From the NCBI RefSeq assembly GCF_010731735.1, contig NZ_AP022588.1, positions 4,402,001 through 4,466,000 of the forward strand: a stretch of 64,000 nt of DNA. The letters run 5' to 3'. Shown one piece after another: positions 8,822 to 15,540 of this stretch (position 1 is its first letter; each line of letters starts with the position of its first letter). Source of the stretch: Mycolicibacterium sediminis (lineage in GTDB: Bacteria; Actinomycetota; Actinomycetes; Mycobacteriales; Mycobacteriaceae). The position numbers and the translations under genes are program-made. The notes under the pieces were generated by a model. That model was not told where the DNA came from, searched no databases, and was given only the letters and a program-made list of their open reading frames with translations.

Positions 8822-8851
8822 CGCGGAGAAGTCCGGGGAGGAACTGACCCC

Positions 8852-10444
8852 CTAGTGGCCGGCGACGACGTCCGCCTCGTCGACCACGACGGGCAGGCGG
8901 GCGCCGGGCAAGAACCAGAACAGCACGCAGACGAGACCGAAGAACAGGTAGCCGAGCGCCACCGCGGGGTTGGCGGCCCACGCGACGGCGGGGGCGTGGA
9001 TGAGGCCGATGAACGACAGCGCCGCACCGACGACCGAGGCAATCGCCGCGTAGAGGAACTTCTTCTCCAAGATGAACGTCACCATCGTGCCGAGCACCAG
9101 GCCGACGAGCACCGCGCCCTCGCCGAGCGTCTTGAGTCCCTCGTAGACGACGCCCGCCCCGTTCAGTGCCTCCATGCCGACCTCGGTCGCCGACGTCCCC
9201 GCCGCGTTGAGCGCGTTGTCGATCAGCCCGTGCGCCCATTGGGCGAGGTTGGGCAGGATGGCCGCGACCACCGCCACCGCGTGCAGTCGCGGCACCGCCT
9301 GGAATGCCTGGGCGCCGATGAGCAGGCCGATGTAGAGCAGGATCGGCACGATCGCCGGCACCGGCAGCAGCGCGTCGAGCACGCCGAACAACCCGACGAA
9401 GCAGAGGATCCCGATGACGACGCCACTGGCGAGCGAGTACCCCGCGCGACCTCCGGCGTCCTTCCAGCCGGGATGCCCGATGTACACCGCGGGCGGGAAC
9501 GGCGACCCGAATGCCGAGCCGATCACGGCCCCCGCGCCGTCGGCGAGCAGCACGCTGCGCAGGTTGTAGTCGTCACCGGCGGCCGCGGCGCTCTCCACGT
9601 TGCTCATCGCCTCGGTGAAGTTGTACACGCCCAACGGAATTGCGGTGCCGAGCAGGGGAGCGAGGTTGGACAGGCCGGACAGCAGCATGTCGATGCGGAG
9701 GTCGGGGACTCCGATGGCGATGTCGGAGACGGCCTGGCTCACGTCGGGTGCCGACATGTAGCCACCGATCCACCCGATGGCGGTGCCGACGAGCAGCGCG
9801 GCGAGGCCGATGGGGATGCCGAAGGGCAGCTTCACGTCGGTGAAGAAGCCGATCAGGATGATCGCGAGGACCGGCAGCCCGATCCAGGCCACCTCCCACA
9901 TCTGGGCGGCCGGGCGCATCGAGATGAACGTGATCGAGATGCCCGCCAGGGTGCCGAGCATCGCCGCACGGGGTGTCAGCTTGCGGACGTACGGGCCGAC
10001 GAACGCGCCGATCATCACGATGATGCCGATCATGAACGCCCATGCGAGGCCCGCCTGCCAGGCCGCCATCGCGTCGTCGGTGTTCAGGTAGACCGGCAGC
10101 ATGACGACGAAGACGACGATGAACATGTGCGGCACACTCGGCCCGTACGGCAGAGCCGTGACGTCCGAACGGTTTTCGCGCGACGCAAGTCGACGGGCGA
10201 GGAACGTGTAGTACAGGTTGCCGAGGATCAGGGCCACGCCGAGCGCGGGCAGCACGGTGCCGAGCACGTCGCCCGCCGGCACGTTGACCACGCCGATCAT
10301 CAACCCGGTCAGCGTGAGGACGTTGACCAGGATGTTGAAGCCGAGCCCGAAGAACGCGTTGGTGTCGCCGCGCGTCCACCAGGGGATCGACGTGGGCTTG
10401 TCGGCGGCCGGTTCCACCGGCGGGTCGCTGATCTCGGTCGACAT
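8852..10444 (-). CDS. NCS2-type (xanthine/uracil/AzgA-like) permease
   Basis: 530 residues with about 12-14 hydrophobic helices and no signal peptide. Features recalling NCS2 permeases are the N-terminal GLGFNILVNVLTLTGLM helix, the TALPYGPSVP segment (about residue 98), and central motifs such as GTAIPLGVYNFTEAMSNVES and GSAFGSPFPPAVYIGHPGWK. ATG 10444 is 11 bp downstream of the hydrolase gene. Because it follows allophanate and biuret-type hydrolase genes on the same strand, the likely cargo is a small nitrogen-rich amide or ring compound (inference). A hairpin repeat lies after its stop. Confidence 0.85.
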   Translation of the reverse strand: MSTEISDPPVEPAADKPTSIPWWTRGDTNAFFGLGFNILVNVLTLTGLMIGVVNVPAGDVLGTVLPALGVALILGNLYYTFLARRLASRENRSDVTALPYGPSVPHMFIVVFVVMLPVYLNTDDAMAAWQAGLAWAFMIGIIVMIGAFVGPYVRKLTPRAAMLGTLAGISITFISMRPAAQMWEVAWIGLPVLAIILIGFFTDVKLPFGIPIGLAALLVGTAIGWIGGYMSAPDVSQAVSDIAIGVPDLRIDMLLSGLSNLAPLLGTAIPLGVYNFTEAMSNVESAAAAGDDYNLRSVLLADGAGAVIGSAFGSPFPPAVYIGHPGWKDAGGRAGYSLASGVVIGILCFVGLFGVLDALLPVPAIVPILLYIGLLIGAQAFQAVPRLHAVAVVAAILPNLAQWAHGLIDNALNAAGTSATEVGMEALNGAGVVYEGLKTLGEGAVLVGLVLGTMVTFILEKKFLYAAIASVVGAALSFIGLIHAPAVAWAANPAVALGYLFFGLVCVLFWFLPGARLPVVVDEADVVAGH

Positions 10445-10455
10445 GGCGGGTCCTC

Positions 10456-11154
10456 TCAGGGCAGTGACGGAGACGTGGCGAGCTGGTGCAGTGCGGGGAT
10501 GACGGCGGCGCTGTCGGCGACCCACCCGAAGATGCCGCCCTGCGCCGCGATCATCTCGAGACCGACGCGGTGGAAGTCGGCGAAATACGAACCGCAGCAA
10601 TCGGATACGACGAGGCACTCGTAACCCCGGTCGTTGGCCTCACGCGTGGTCGTGTGGACGCACACCTCGGTGGTGACGCCGGTGACGATCAGCGAGGTGA
10701 TGCCCGCGGCGGTCAGGACCTCGGAGAGTTCGGTCGCGTAGAACGCGCCCTTGCCCGGCTTGTCGATGACGACTTCGCCGTCGATGGGAGCGAGTTCGTC
10801 GACGATGTCGTGGCCGTACTCGCCGCGGATGAGGATCCGGCCGTACTTCCCGTCGTCGCCGATGCGTTGGGACGGCGCGCCGCGGTTGAGCTTCGCGGGT
10901 GGGCAGTCGGACAGGTCGGGGGAGTGCCCCTCGCGGGTGTGGATGACCATCACGCCGGCCTCGCGGGCGGCCGCGATCAGCGCCGCCAGCGGCGGGACCA
11001 CCGCGAGCAGCCTGTCGACGTCGTTGCCCAGGCTTTCCCCGAATCCGCCCGGCAGCAAGAAGTCTCGCTGCATGTCGATCACGATGAGCGCCGTCCGTTC
11101 GGCGACGAGTGTGAACGGCGTCGGTTCGGCGGGCACGCTGATGGTCGGTGTCAC
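10456..11154 (-). CDS. Isochorismatase-fold cysteine hydrolase, biuret/triuret hydrolase-like
   Basis: 232 residues. The Asp-Lys-Cys triad of this fold is visible: D27 in VIDMQRDF, K132 in VIDKPGKGAF and C165 in VTGVTTEVCVHTT. The stretch IHTREGHSPDLSD, the GRILIRGE loop and the REANDRGYECLVVSDCCGSY tail resemble biuret hydrolases (BiuH) and their triuret-hydrolase relatives, which release ammonia and form allophanate from biuret. GTG 11154 overlaps the TGA of the upstream allophanate-hydrolase-like gene (GTGA). That coupling is the strongest reason for the biuret call; a plain isochorismatase or other amidohydrolase remains possible. Confidence 0.8.
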   Translation of the reverse strand: MTPTISVPAEPTPFTLVAERTALIVIDMQRDFLLPGGFGESLGNDVDRLLAVVPPLAALIAAAREAGVMVIHTREGHSPDLSDCPPAKLNRGAPSQRIGDDGKYGRILIRGEYGHDIVDELAPIDGEVVIDKPGKGAFYATELSEVLTAAGITSLIVTGVTTEVCVHTTTREANDRGYECLVVSDCCGSYFADFHRVGLEMIAAQGGIFGWVADSAAVIPALHQLATSPSLP

Positions 11155-12569
11155 TGGTGCTCCTGAAACAGGTTGGAGGACTGAGCCGTGGCGGGGAGGG
11201 GTGCGGACGTCGTGGAGCGCGGCTCGTCGAGGATCTGCGCGGCGAGTTGCAGGACGGTGTCGTCGCCGAGCGCCGGGCCGAGCAGCATCGCCGAGTAGGG
11301 ACGACCGCCCGCGGTGACGCCGAGTGGCACGGCGACGCCGATCAGGTCGAGCAGGTTGCCGAAGTGGGTGTAGTGGCCGAGCATCGTGTTGCAGCCGATG
11401 GGGTTCGCGAGTACCTCGCCGACGGTGAAGGTGGTGCCAATCGTCGGGACGACGAGCACGTCGAGGTGGTCCCAGATGCGCCCGACCTCGGCGGTGAGTT
11501 CCTTCAGTCGCTGCAGCGCGGCGAATGCGTCGACGGCGGTGTACTTCTCGCCGCTGCGGAGGATGTCGCGCACCACCGGATGGATGGAGGCCGGGTGGTC
11601 GGCGAGGAAGTCGCCGAACTCGACGAGTCGCTCGGCCACCCACGGCCCCTGGTAGAGCAGTGTCCCGGCGGCCAGGAACGGCTGCAGTGACACCTCGGTG
11701 GGCGACACGAGCTTCGCCAGATGCTCGCGGAACCCGAGGTGCGCGTCGCGCATGTCGGTGTCGCCGAAGAACTCCAGGTCGCCGACCGGTGGCAGGCCCA
11801 CGCGGATGGTCGCGCCGTCGTAGCGCGGACCCCGATTCCGCGACCAGGGGTCGGCGTCGTCACGGCCGATCATCACGTCGAGGGCGCGGTCGGCGTCGTC
11901 GATGCTGCCCGCCATCACGCTGATGCAGTCCAGCGATTTGCAGGCCGGGACCAGTCCCACGGTGCTGATCAGGCCGCGTGACGGTTTGACCCCGACGACG
12001 CCGTTGAGCGCGGCGGGCACCCGGCCCGATCCCGCGGTGTCGGTGGCGACGGCGAAGGGCACCTGACCGAGCGCGACGGCCAGCGCGGAGCCGGAGCTCG
12101 AACCGCCGGAGATCATGTCACCGCCGAACACGCTGCGCGGCACGGTATACGGGGTCCGCGTCCCGTTGAGGCCGGTGGCGAACTGATCGAGGTTGGTCTT
12201 CCCGACGTAGAGCGCACCGGCGTCGAGCAGTCGCTGGACGGCCGGCGCCGTCGACTCCGCGACGTAGGCGTAGTCCGGACACGACAGCGTCGTCGGAACG
12301 CCCGCGACGTCGATGCTGTCCTTGACGCCGAACGGAACTCCGTAGAGCGGCAGCGTCCTCGCACCGGGCCGGTCCTCGATCTCGGCGGCCGCGGCGAGCA
12401 GTTGGTCGCGCGGCACGGTGGACAGCCACGTGCCGTCGTCGCCGCGAGCGGCGATCGCGTCGGCCACCCGCGTCGCGGTCTTCGTCGGCGACCCGGTGCC
12501 GCCCGCATGGGAGGTCAGGATCTCGGCGACCGAGGGACCTATGGACGGCCCACGGGCGTCACGACTCAT
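11151..12569 (-). CDS. atzF: Allophanate hydrolase, amidase domain only
   Basis: 472 residues of amidase-signature fold. The Ser-cisSer-Lys triad is present: K83 in FGVKDSIDVAG, Ser around 157-158 in ISGGSSSGSA and nucleophile S181 in TDTAGSGRVPAALNG. The motif DTAGSGRVPAALNGVVGVKP and the PIGCNTMLGHYTHFGNLLDL stretch are characteristic of allophanate hydrolases, which convert allophanate to CO2 and ammonia. Classical AtzF proteins are about 600 residues and carry a separate C-terminal domain; this one ends after the amidase domain and no such domain is encoded in the next gene. It starts the three-gene operon with the hydrolase and the permease. Confidence 0.85.
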   Translation of the reverse strand: MSRDARGPSIGPSVAEILTSHAGGTGSPTKTATRVADAIAARGDDGTWLSTVPRDQLLAAAAEIEDRPGARTLPLYGVPFGVKDSIDVAGVPTTLSCPDYAYVAESTAPAVQRLLDAGALYVGKTNLDQFATGLNGTRTPYTVPRSVFGGDMISGGSSSGSALAVALGQVPFAVATDTAGSGRVPAALNGVVGVKPSRGLISTVGLVPACKSLDCISVMAGSIDDADRALDVMIGRDDADPWSRNRGPRYDGATIRVGLPPVGDLEFFGDTDMRDAHLGFREHLAKLVSPTEVSLQPFLAAGTLLYQGPWVAERLVEFGDFLADHPASIHPVVRDILRSGEKYTAVDAFAALQRLKELTAEVGRIWDHLDVLVVPTIGTTFTVGEVLANPIGCNTMLGHYTHFGNLLDLIGVAVPLGVTAGGRPYSAMLLGPALGDDTVLQLAAQILDEPRSTTSAPLPATAQSSNLFQEHQ

Positions 12570-12651
12570 ACCCGTTGATTGTCGACACGTTGATGCCGAT
12601 CTCGGGACGGTCGTGTGTCGATCGTGTTAGGTCACGCCCGCCGATCTTTCT

Positions 12652-12712
12652 CGCGAGCAGACACGAAGTCCCCTTATTTCCTGCTAAAGAGGGGACTCTG
12701 CGTCTGCTCGCG
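12652..12712. repeat. Hairpin repeat, copy B (overlaps the end of the flavoprotein gene)
   Basis: Left arm 12652-12674 and right arm 12690-12712 pair at 20 of 23 positions around a 15-nt loop (12675-12689). The arms read CGCGAGCAGAC/GTCTGCTCGCG outside and TCCCCT/AGGGGA inside, the same design as copy A. The right arm encodes part of the last 13 residues of the monooxygenase, and the TAA stop (12674-12676) spans the foot of the left arm and the loop. Confidence 0.75.
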
Positions 12713-14212
12713 GGACAACACGGGTAGGAGCCAGCGGTCCAGCCACGCCGTCAGCCGGCGTCCGTCGCGATCGGTCCCAGCCGCGGCGACGTACCCGTCG
12801 GGCCGGATCAGCAGCCAGCCGCCGGCGGGGGCGAGGTCGGCGAGCGAGGCCACCCGGACGACCGGGACACCCGCCCAGTCGCGCCGCACCGCCTCGATCG
12901 CCGGGTTTTCGCCGACCAGCAGCAGCGTCGGCCTGGTTCCGTTGACCAGGTCGTAGAGACGACCGGCGGGTAGCGCCACGTCGGGAACCCGGTCGCCCGC
13001 CCGCAGGCCGCCGAGCCCACCGCCGCCTGCGGCGAGCGACCCGAGCCGGTACGTCGCGCTGAGCTGACCGAGTCGCGCCGGGGCCGTGCGCCGGACGGCC
13101 CGCCGCGACAGGACGAATGGCGCGAACCTGGTCAGCGCGGCGTGCGCGAGGGGATTGGTCGAGTTGAACACCGCGGTGGCCCGTTCGGTCATCGCGACGA
13201 GCGCACGGATCACCGGGAGCCGGTCAGCCTCGTAGGTGTCCAGCAGGTCGGGCGTGGCGGTCCCGTCGAGGACGAGCGCGAGCTTCCACGCCAGGTTGAT
13301 CATGTCCTGGATGCCGGCGTTCATGCCCTGCCCACCCGCCGGACTGTGCACGTGTGCGGCGTCGCCACCGAGGAACACCCGCCCGCGGCGCAGGGTGCCG
13401 GCGACCCGACTGTTGATCCGGAAGCGCGAACTCCAGTTCAGCCCGTGCACTTGGGCCGGGACGTGGACGGTCCGGTCGTAGAGCGTCTGGAGGTCGGCAA
13501 GCGTCGGCTCGGCGTCGTCGCCGGTGACGCCGTCCGGGTCGGTGGCCATGAAGCGGAACCGGCCGCCACCCATCGGGAAGACGGCGAGGAAGCCGTTGGC
13601 GGCGAGGAAGATCGAAAGTTGGTCCTCGGGCATCGCTCCGGCGAGGTGTACGTCGCCGAGGACGTAGTTCTGCGGCAGCGACCGACCCTCGAAGGACACG
13701 CCGAGCGCCTTGCGGACCGGGCTGTGCGAACCGTCCGCGGCGACGACGTAGGAGGCCGTCGCGATCTCCACCCGACCGCCGCTGTGCCGCAACGTCACCC
13801 GCACGGCGTCGTCGTCCTGCTCGAGGGCCACGAACTCGACGCCGCGCTCAACGGTGACGCCGAGTTCGGCGGCACGCGACGCGAGCAGCCGCTCGGTCTC
13901 GGATTGCGCGAGCATCAGGATGAAGTCGTATTCGCTGGGCATGCCGTCGAAGTGGATGCCGGCGATCCGGTTCCCGTCCGCGTGCAGCGCGGTGCGGTAC
14001 ACGCGGTTGCTCTCGAGCAGCATCGCGTCGGCGACGTCGCGGGGGCGCAGCAGTTCGAGGGTCCGGGCCTGCACCCCGAGGGCGCGCGACGTGGTGGACG
14101 GCGCGGTCGCTCGGTCGACGATCCGGACGTCGACACCGAGCCGGGCCAGTTCGAACGCGGCGGTGAGGCCGGTGGGGCCGGCACCGACGACGAGGACGGG
14201 GTGCATGGTCAT
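12674..14212 (-). CDS. FAD-dependent aromatic-ring monooxygenase (PheA/TfdB type)
   Basis: 512 residues. The FAD fingerprint is at the N-terminus (VLVVGAGPTGLTAAFELARLG), and a second FAD motif is GDAAHVHSPAGGQGMNAGIQ near residue 285. The thioredoxin-like C-terminal region (GDRVPDVAL, then TLLLVGENPAIEAV) is typical of phenol/polyketide hydroxylases. It uses NAD(P)H and O2 to hydroxylate an aromatic ring; the substrate is unknown. It is divergent from a TetR gene with twin operator-like sites between them. Its last residues (about SREQTQSPLFSRK) are encoded by hairpin repeat B, so the native C-terminus may have been altered by the repeat. Confidence 0.87.
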   Translation of the reverse strand: MTMHPVLVVGAGPTGLTAAFELARLGVDVRIVDRATAPSTTSRALGVQARTLELLRPRDVADAMLLESNRVYRTALHADGNRIAGIHFDGMPSEYDFILMLAQSETERLLASRAAELGVTVERGVEFVALEQDDDAVRVTLRHSGGRVEIATASYVVAADGSHSPVRKALGVSFEGRSLPQNYVLGDVHLAGAMPEDQLSIFLAANGFLAVFPMGGGRFRFMATDPDGVTGDDAEPTLADLQTLYDRTVHVPAQVHGLNWSSRFRINSRVAGTLRRGRVFLGGDAAHVHSPAGGQGMNAGIQDMINLAWKLALVLDGTATPDLLDTYEADRLPVIRALVAMTERATAVFNSTNPLAHAALTRFAPFVLSRRAVRRTAPARLGQLSATYRLGSLAAGGGGLGGLRAGDRVPDVALPAGRLYDLVNGTRPTLLLVGENPAIEAVRRDWAGVPVVRVASLADLAPAGGWLLIRPDGYVAAAGTDRDGRRLTAWLDRWLLPVLSREQTQSPLFSRK

Positions 14213-14230
14213 CGCGGCCTCCGGGAGTAA

Positions 14231-14246
14231 GTCAACAGTTGATGAC
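14231..14246. promoter_or_regulatory. Operator-like site 1, GTCAAC-type
   Basis: GTCAACAGTTGATGAC, a near-palindrome with outer GTCA/TGAC, just upstream of the flavoprotein ATG (14212). It shares its GTCAAC...TGAC frame and 16-bp length with a site 44 bp away. It probably binds the divergent TetR protein. Confidence 0.6.
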
Positions 14247-14274
14247 TTGAACCCTAGGCTCGTCCTCCGAGGGT

Positions 14275-14290
14275 GTCAACGATGGGTGAC
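14275..14290. promoter_or_regulatory. Operator-like site 2, GTCAAC-type
   Basis: GTCAACGATGGGTGAC, same 16-bp architecture as site 1 and 14 bp before the tetR ATG. Two sites, one close to each divergent start codon, suggest the TetR represses both genes. Confidence 0.6.
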
Positions 14291-14304
14291 TTACCCTGGA
14301 GGGC

Positions 14305-14874
14305 ATGGCCACCACCAGAGCCCGCAATGCCGCGGACACTCGAGCCCAGATTCTCGCCGCCGCGCGTTCGCGTTTCGGCAGCGACGGCTACGACCGCGCC
14401 ACGCTGCGTGCCATCGCCGCCGACGTCGGCGTGGACGCCGCGTTGGTGATCCGGTACTTCGGCAGCAAGCAGGACCTCTTCGCCGCGGCCGCCGAGTTCA
14501 CCCTCGACCTGCCGGACCTCACGGGCGTGCACCCCGACGAGGTGGCCGACGTCCTGCTGCCCAAGTTCTTCGCCGTGTGGGAGGACGACACGACGTTCGT
14601 CGCCCTGCTGCGCGCGGCGATGACCAGCCCGACCGCCGCCGACACCATGCGCAAGGTGTTCGCCACCCAGGTCGCACCCACGCTGGCTGCGGTCACACCC
14701 GACCACCCCGCCCAACGCGCAGGCCTCATGGGCGCGTTCATCATCGGGCTGGCCACCACCCGCTACGTGCTGAACAACCCCGCGGTCGTCATGCTCAGCC
14801 ACGACGAACTGATCCGCTGGGCGCGGCCCGTCGTCCGGCAGCTCCTCCTCGACGAGGCGCCCACCGCGCTGTGA
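14305..14874 (+). CDS. TetR family regulator, divergent from the FAD monooxygenase
   Basis: 189 residues. HTH at residues about 28-50 (ATLRAIAADVGVDAALVIRYF) with the typical GSKQDLFAAAAEF continuation; the C-terminal domain is TetR_C-like and contains PDHPAQRAGLMGAFIIGLA. The 92-bp intergenic region to the flavoprotein contains two matched 16-bp operator-like sites. The likely role is ligand-responsive repression of the aromatic monooxygenase and itself. Confidence 0.92.
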   Translation: MATTRARNAADTRAQILAAARSRFGSDGYDRATLRAIAADVGVDAALVIRYFGSKQDLFAAAAEFTLDLPDLTGVHPDEVADVLLPKFFAVWEDDTTFVALLRAAMTSPTAADTMRKVFATQVAPTLAAVTPDHPAQRAGLMGAFIIGLATTRYVLNNPAVVMLSHDELIRWARPVVRQLLLDEAPTAL

Positions 14875-14900
14875 TCCGTCGACGACTCGACACCGAGCAC

Positions 14901-14914
14901 TAGAACGTGTTCTA
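14901..14914. promoter_or_regulatory. KstR-type operator, perfect palindrome
   Basis: TAGAACGTGTTCTA matches TNNAACNNGTTNNA, the consensus I recall for the cholesterol-catabolism repressor KstR, with complete dyad symmetry. It ends 8 bp before the thioesterase GTG, implying a leaderless or nearly leaderless transcript with the operator over the promoter. Confidence 0.75.
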
Positions 14915-14922
14915 GTGCAGCC

Positions 14923-15540
14923 GTGGTCGAGTTCACCATCGAGAGCCTTGATTCCGCCGACGTCGAGCGGCTGCGCGGGATCTTCGGGCCGCTCACCGAG
15001 TCGGTGCGCGACCTGATCGACGCCACCATCCGCACCGAGGTGGACGCAGACGTCGTCGCGGTCGCCAAGGCCGAGATCGACGCCGCGACGGCCCGGTTGC
15101 GCAGCCGACAGCTCGACGGAGCGTTCGGGGTGCGGCTCTCCGAGGGCGGGCAGATGCCGTGGGGCAACCCGGTGATCGGGCTGCGCAATCCGGTGGCGCC
15201 ACCGCTGGTCCTGCACCGCGCGCCCGACGGCGGCAAGTACGCCGACTTCCATCTCGGCGCGGCCTACGAGGGCCCACCCGGGCACGTTCACGGCGGGATG
15301 TCGGCCCTGATCCTCGACCACGTCCTGGGAGAGGCCGCCAGCAGCGCCGACCATCCCCGGCTCACCGGCACCATCTCCATGCGCTACCTACGGACGACGC
15401 CGCTGGGCGACCTGCACGTCGAGGCCAGGATCGTCCGCAGCGAGGGCATCAAGACCTACGCCGTCGGGCATCTCTCGGATGCGTCCGGGGTGACGGTGGA
15501 GGCCGAGGGCGTGTTCATCAGCCCGAAGTGGGCTCGCTGA
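14923..15540 (+). CDS. PaaI/THEM4-like acyl-CoA thioesterase with a KstR box
   Basis: 205 residues, GTG start. The hotdog-fold signature is clear: AYEGPPGHVHGGMSALILDHVLGEAA (about 109-134), where HGGMS carries the active-site region, followed by TGTISMRYLRTTPLGDLHVEA. The N-terminal 80 residues are helical, as in THEM4-like mycobacterial thioesterases. It is expected to hydrolyse acyl-CoA thioesters. A perfect KstR-type operator immediately upstream suggests induction during sterol degradation. The gene converges on, and overlaps by 23 bp, the FUSC transporter gene. Confidence 0.87.
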   Translation: MVEFTIESLDSADVERLRGIFGPLTESVRDLIDATIRTEVDADVVAVAKAEIDAATARLRSRQLDGAFGVRLSEGGQMPWGNPVIGLRNPVAPPLVLHRAPDGGKYADFHLGAAYEGPPGHVHGGMSALILDHVLGEAASSADHPRLTGTISMRYLRTTPLGDLHVEARIVRSEGIKTYAVGHLSDASGVTVEAEGVFISPKWAR

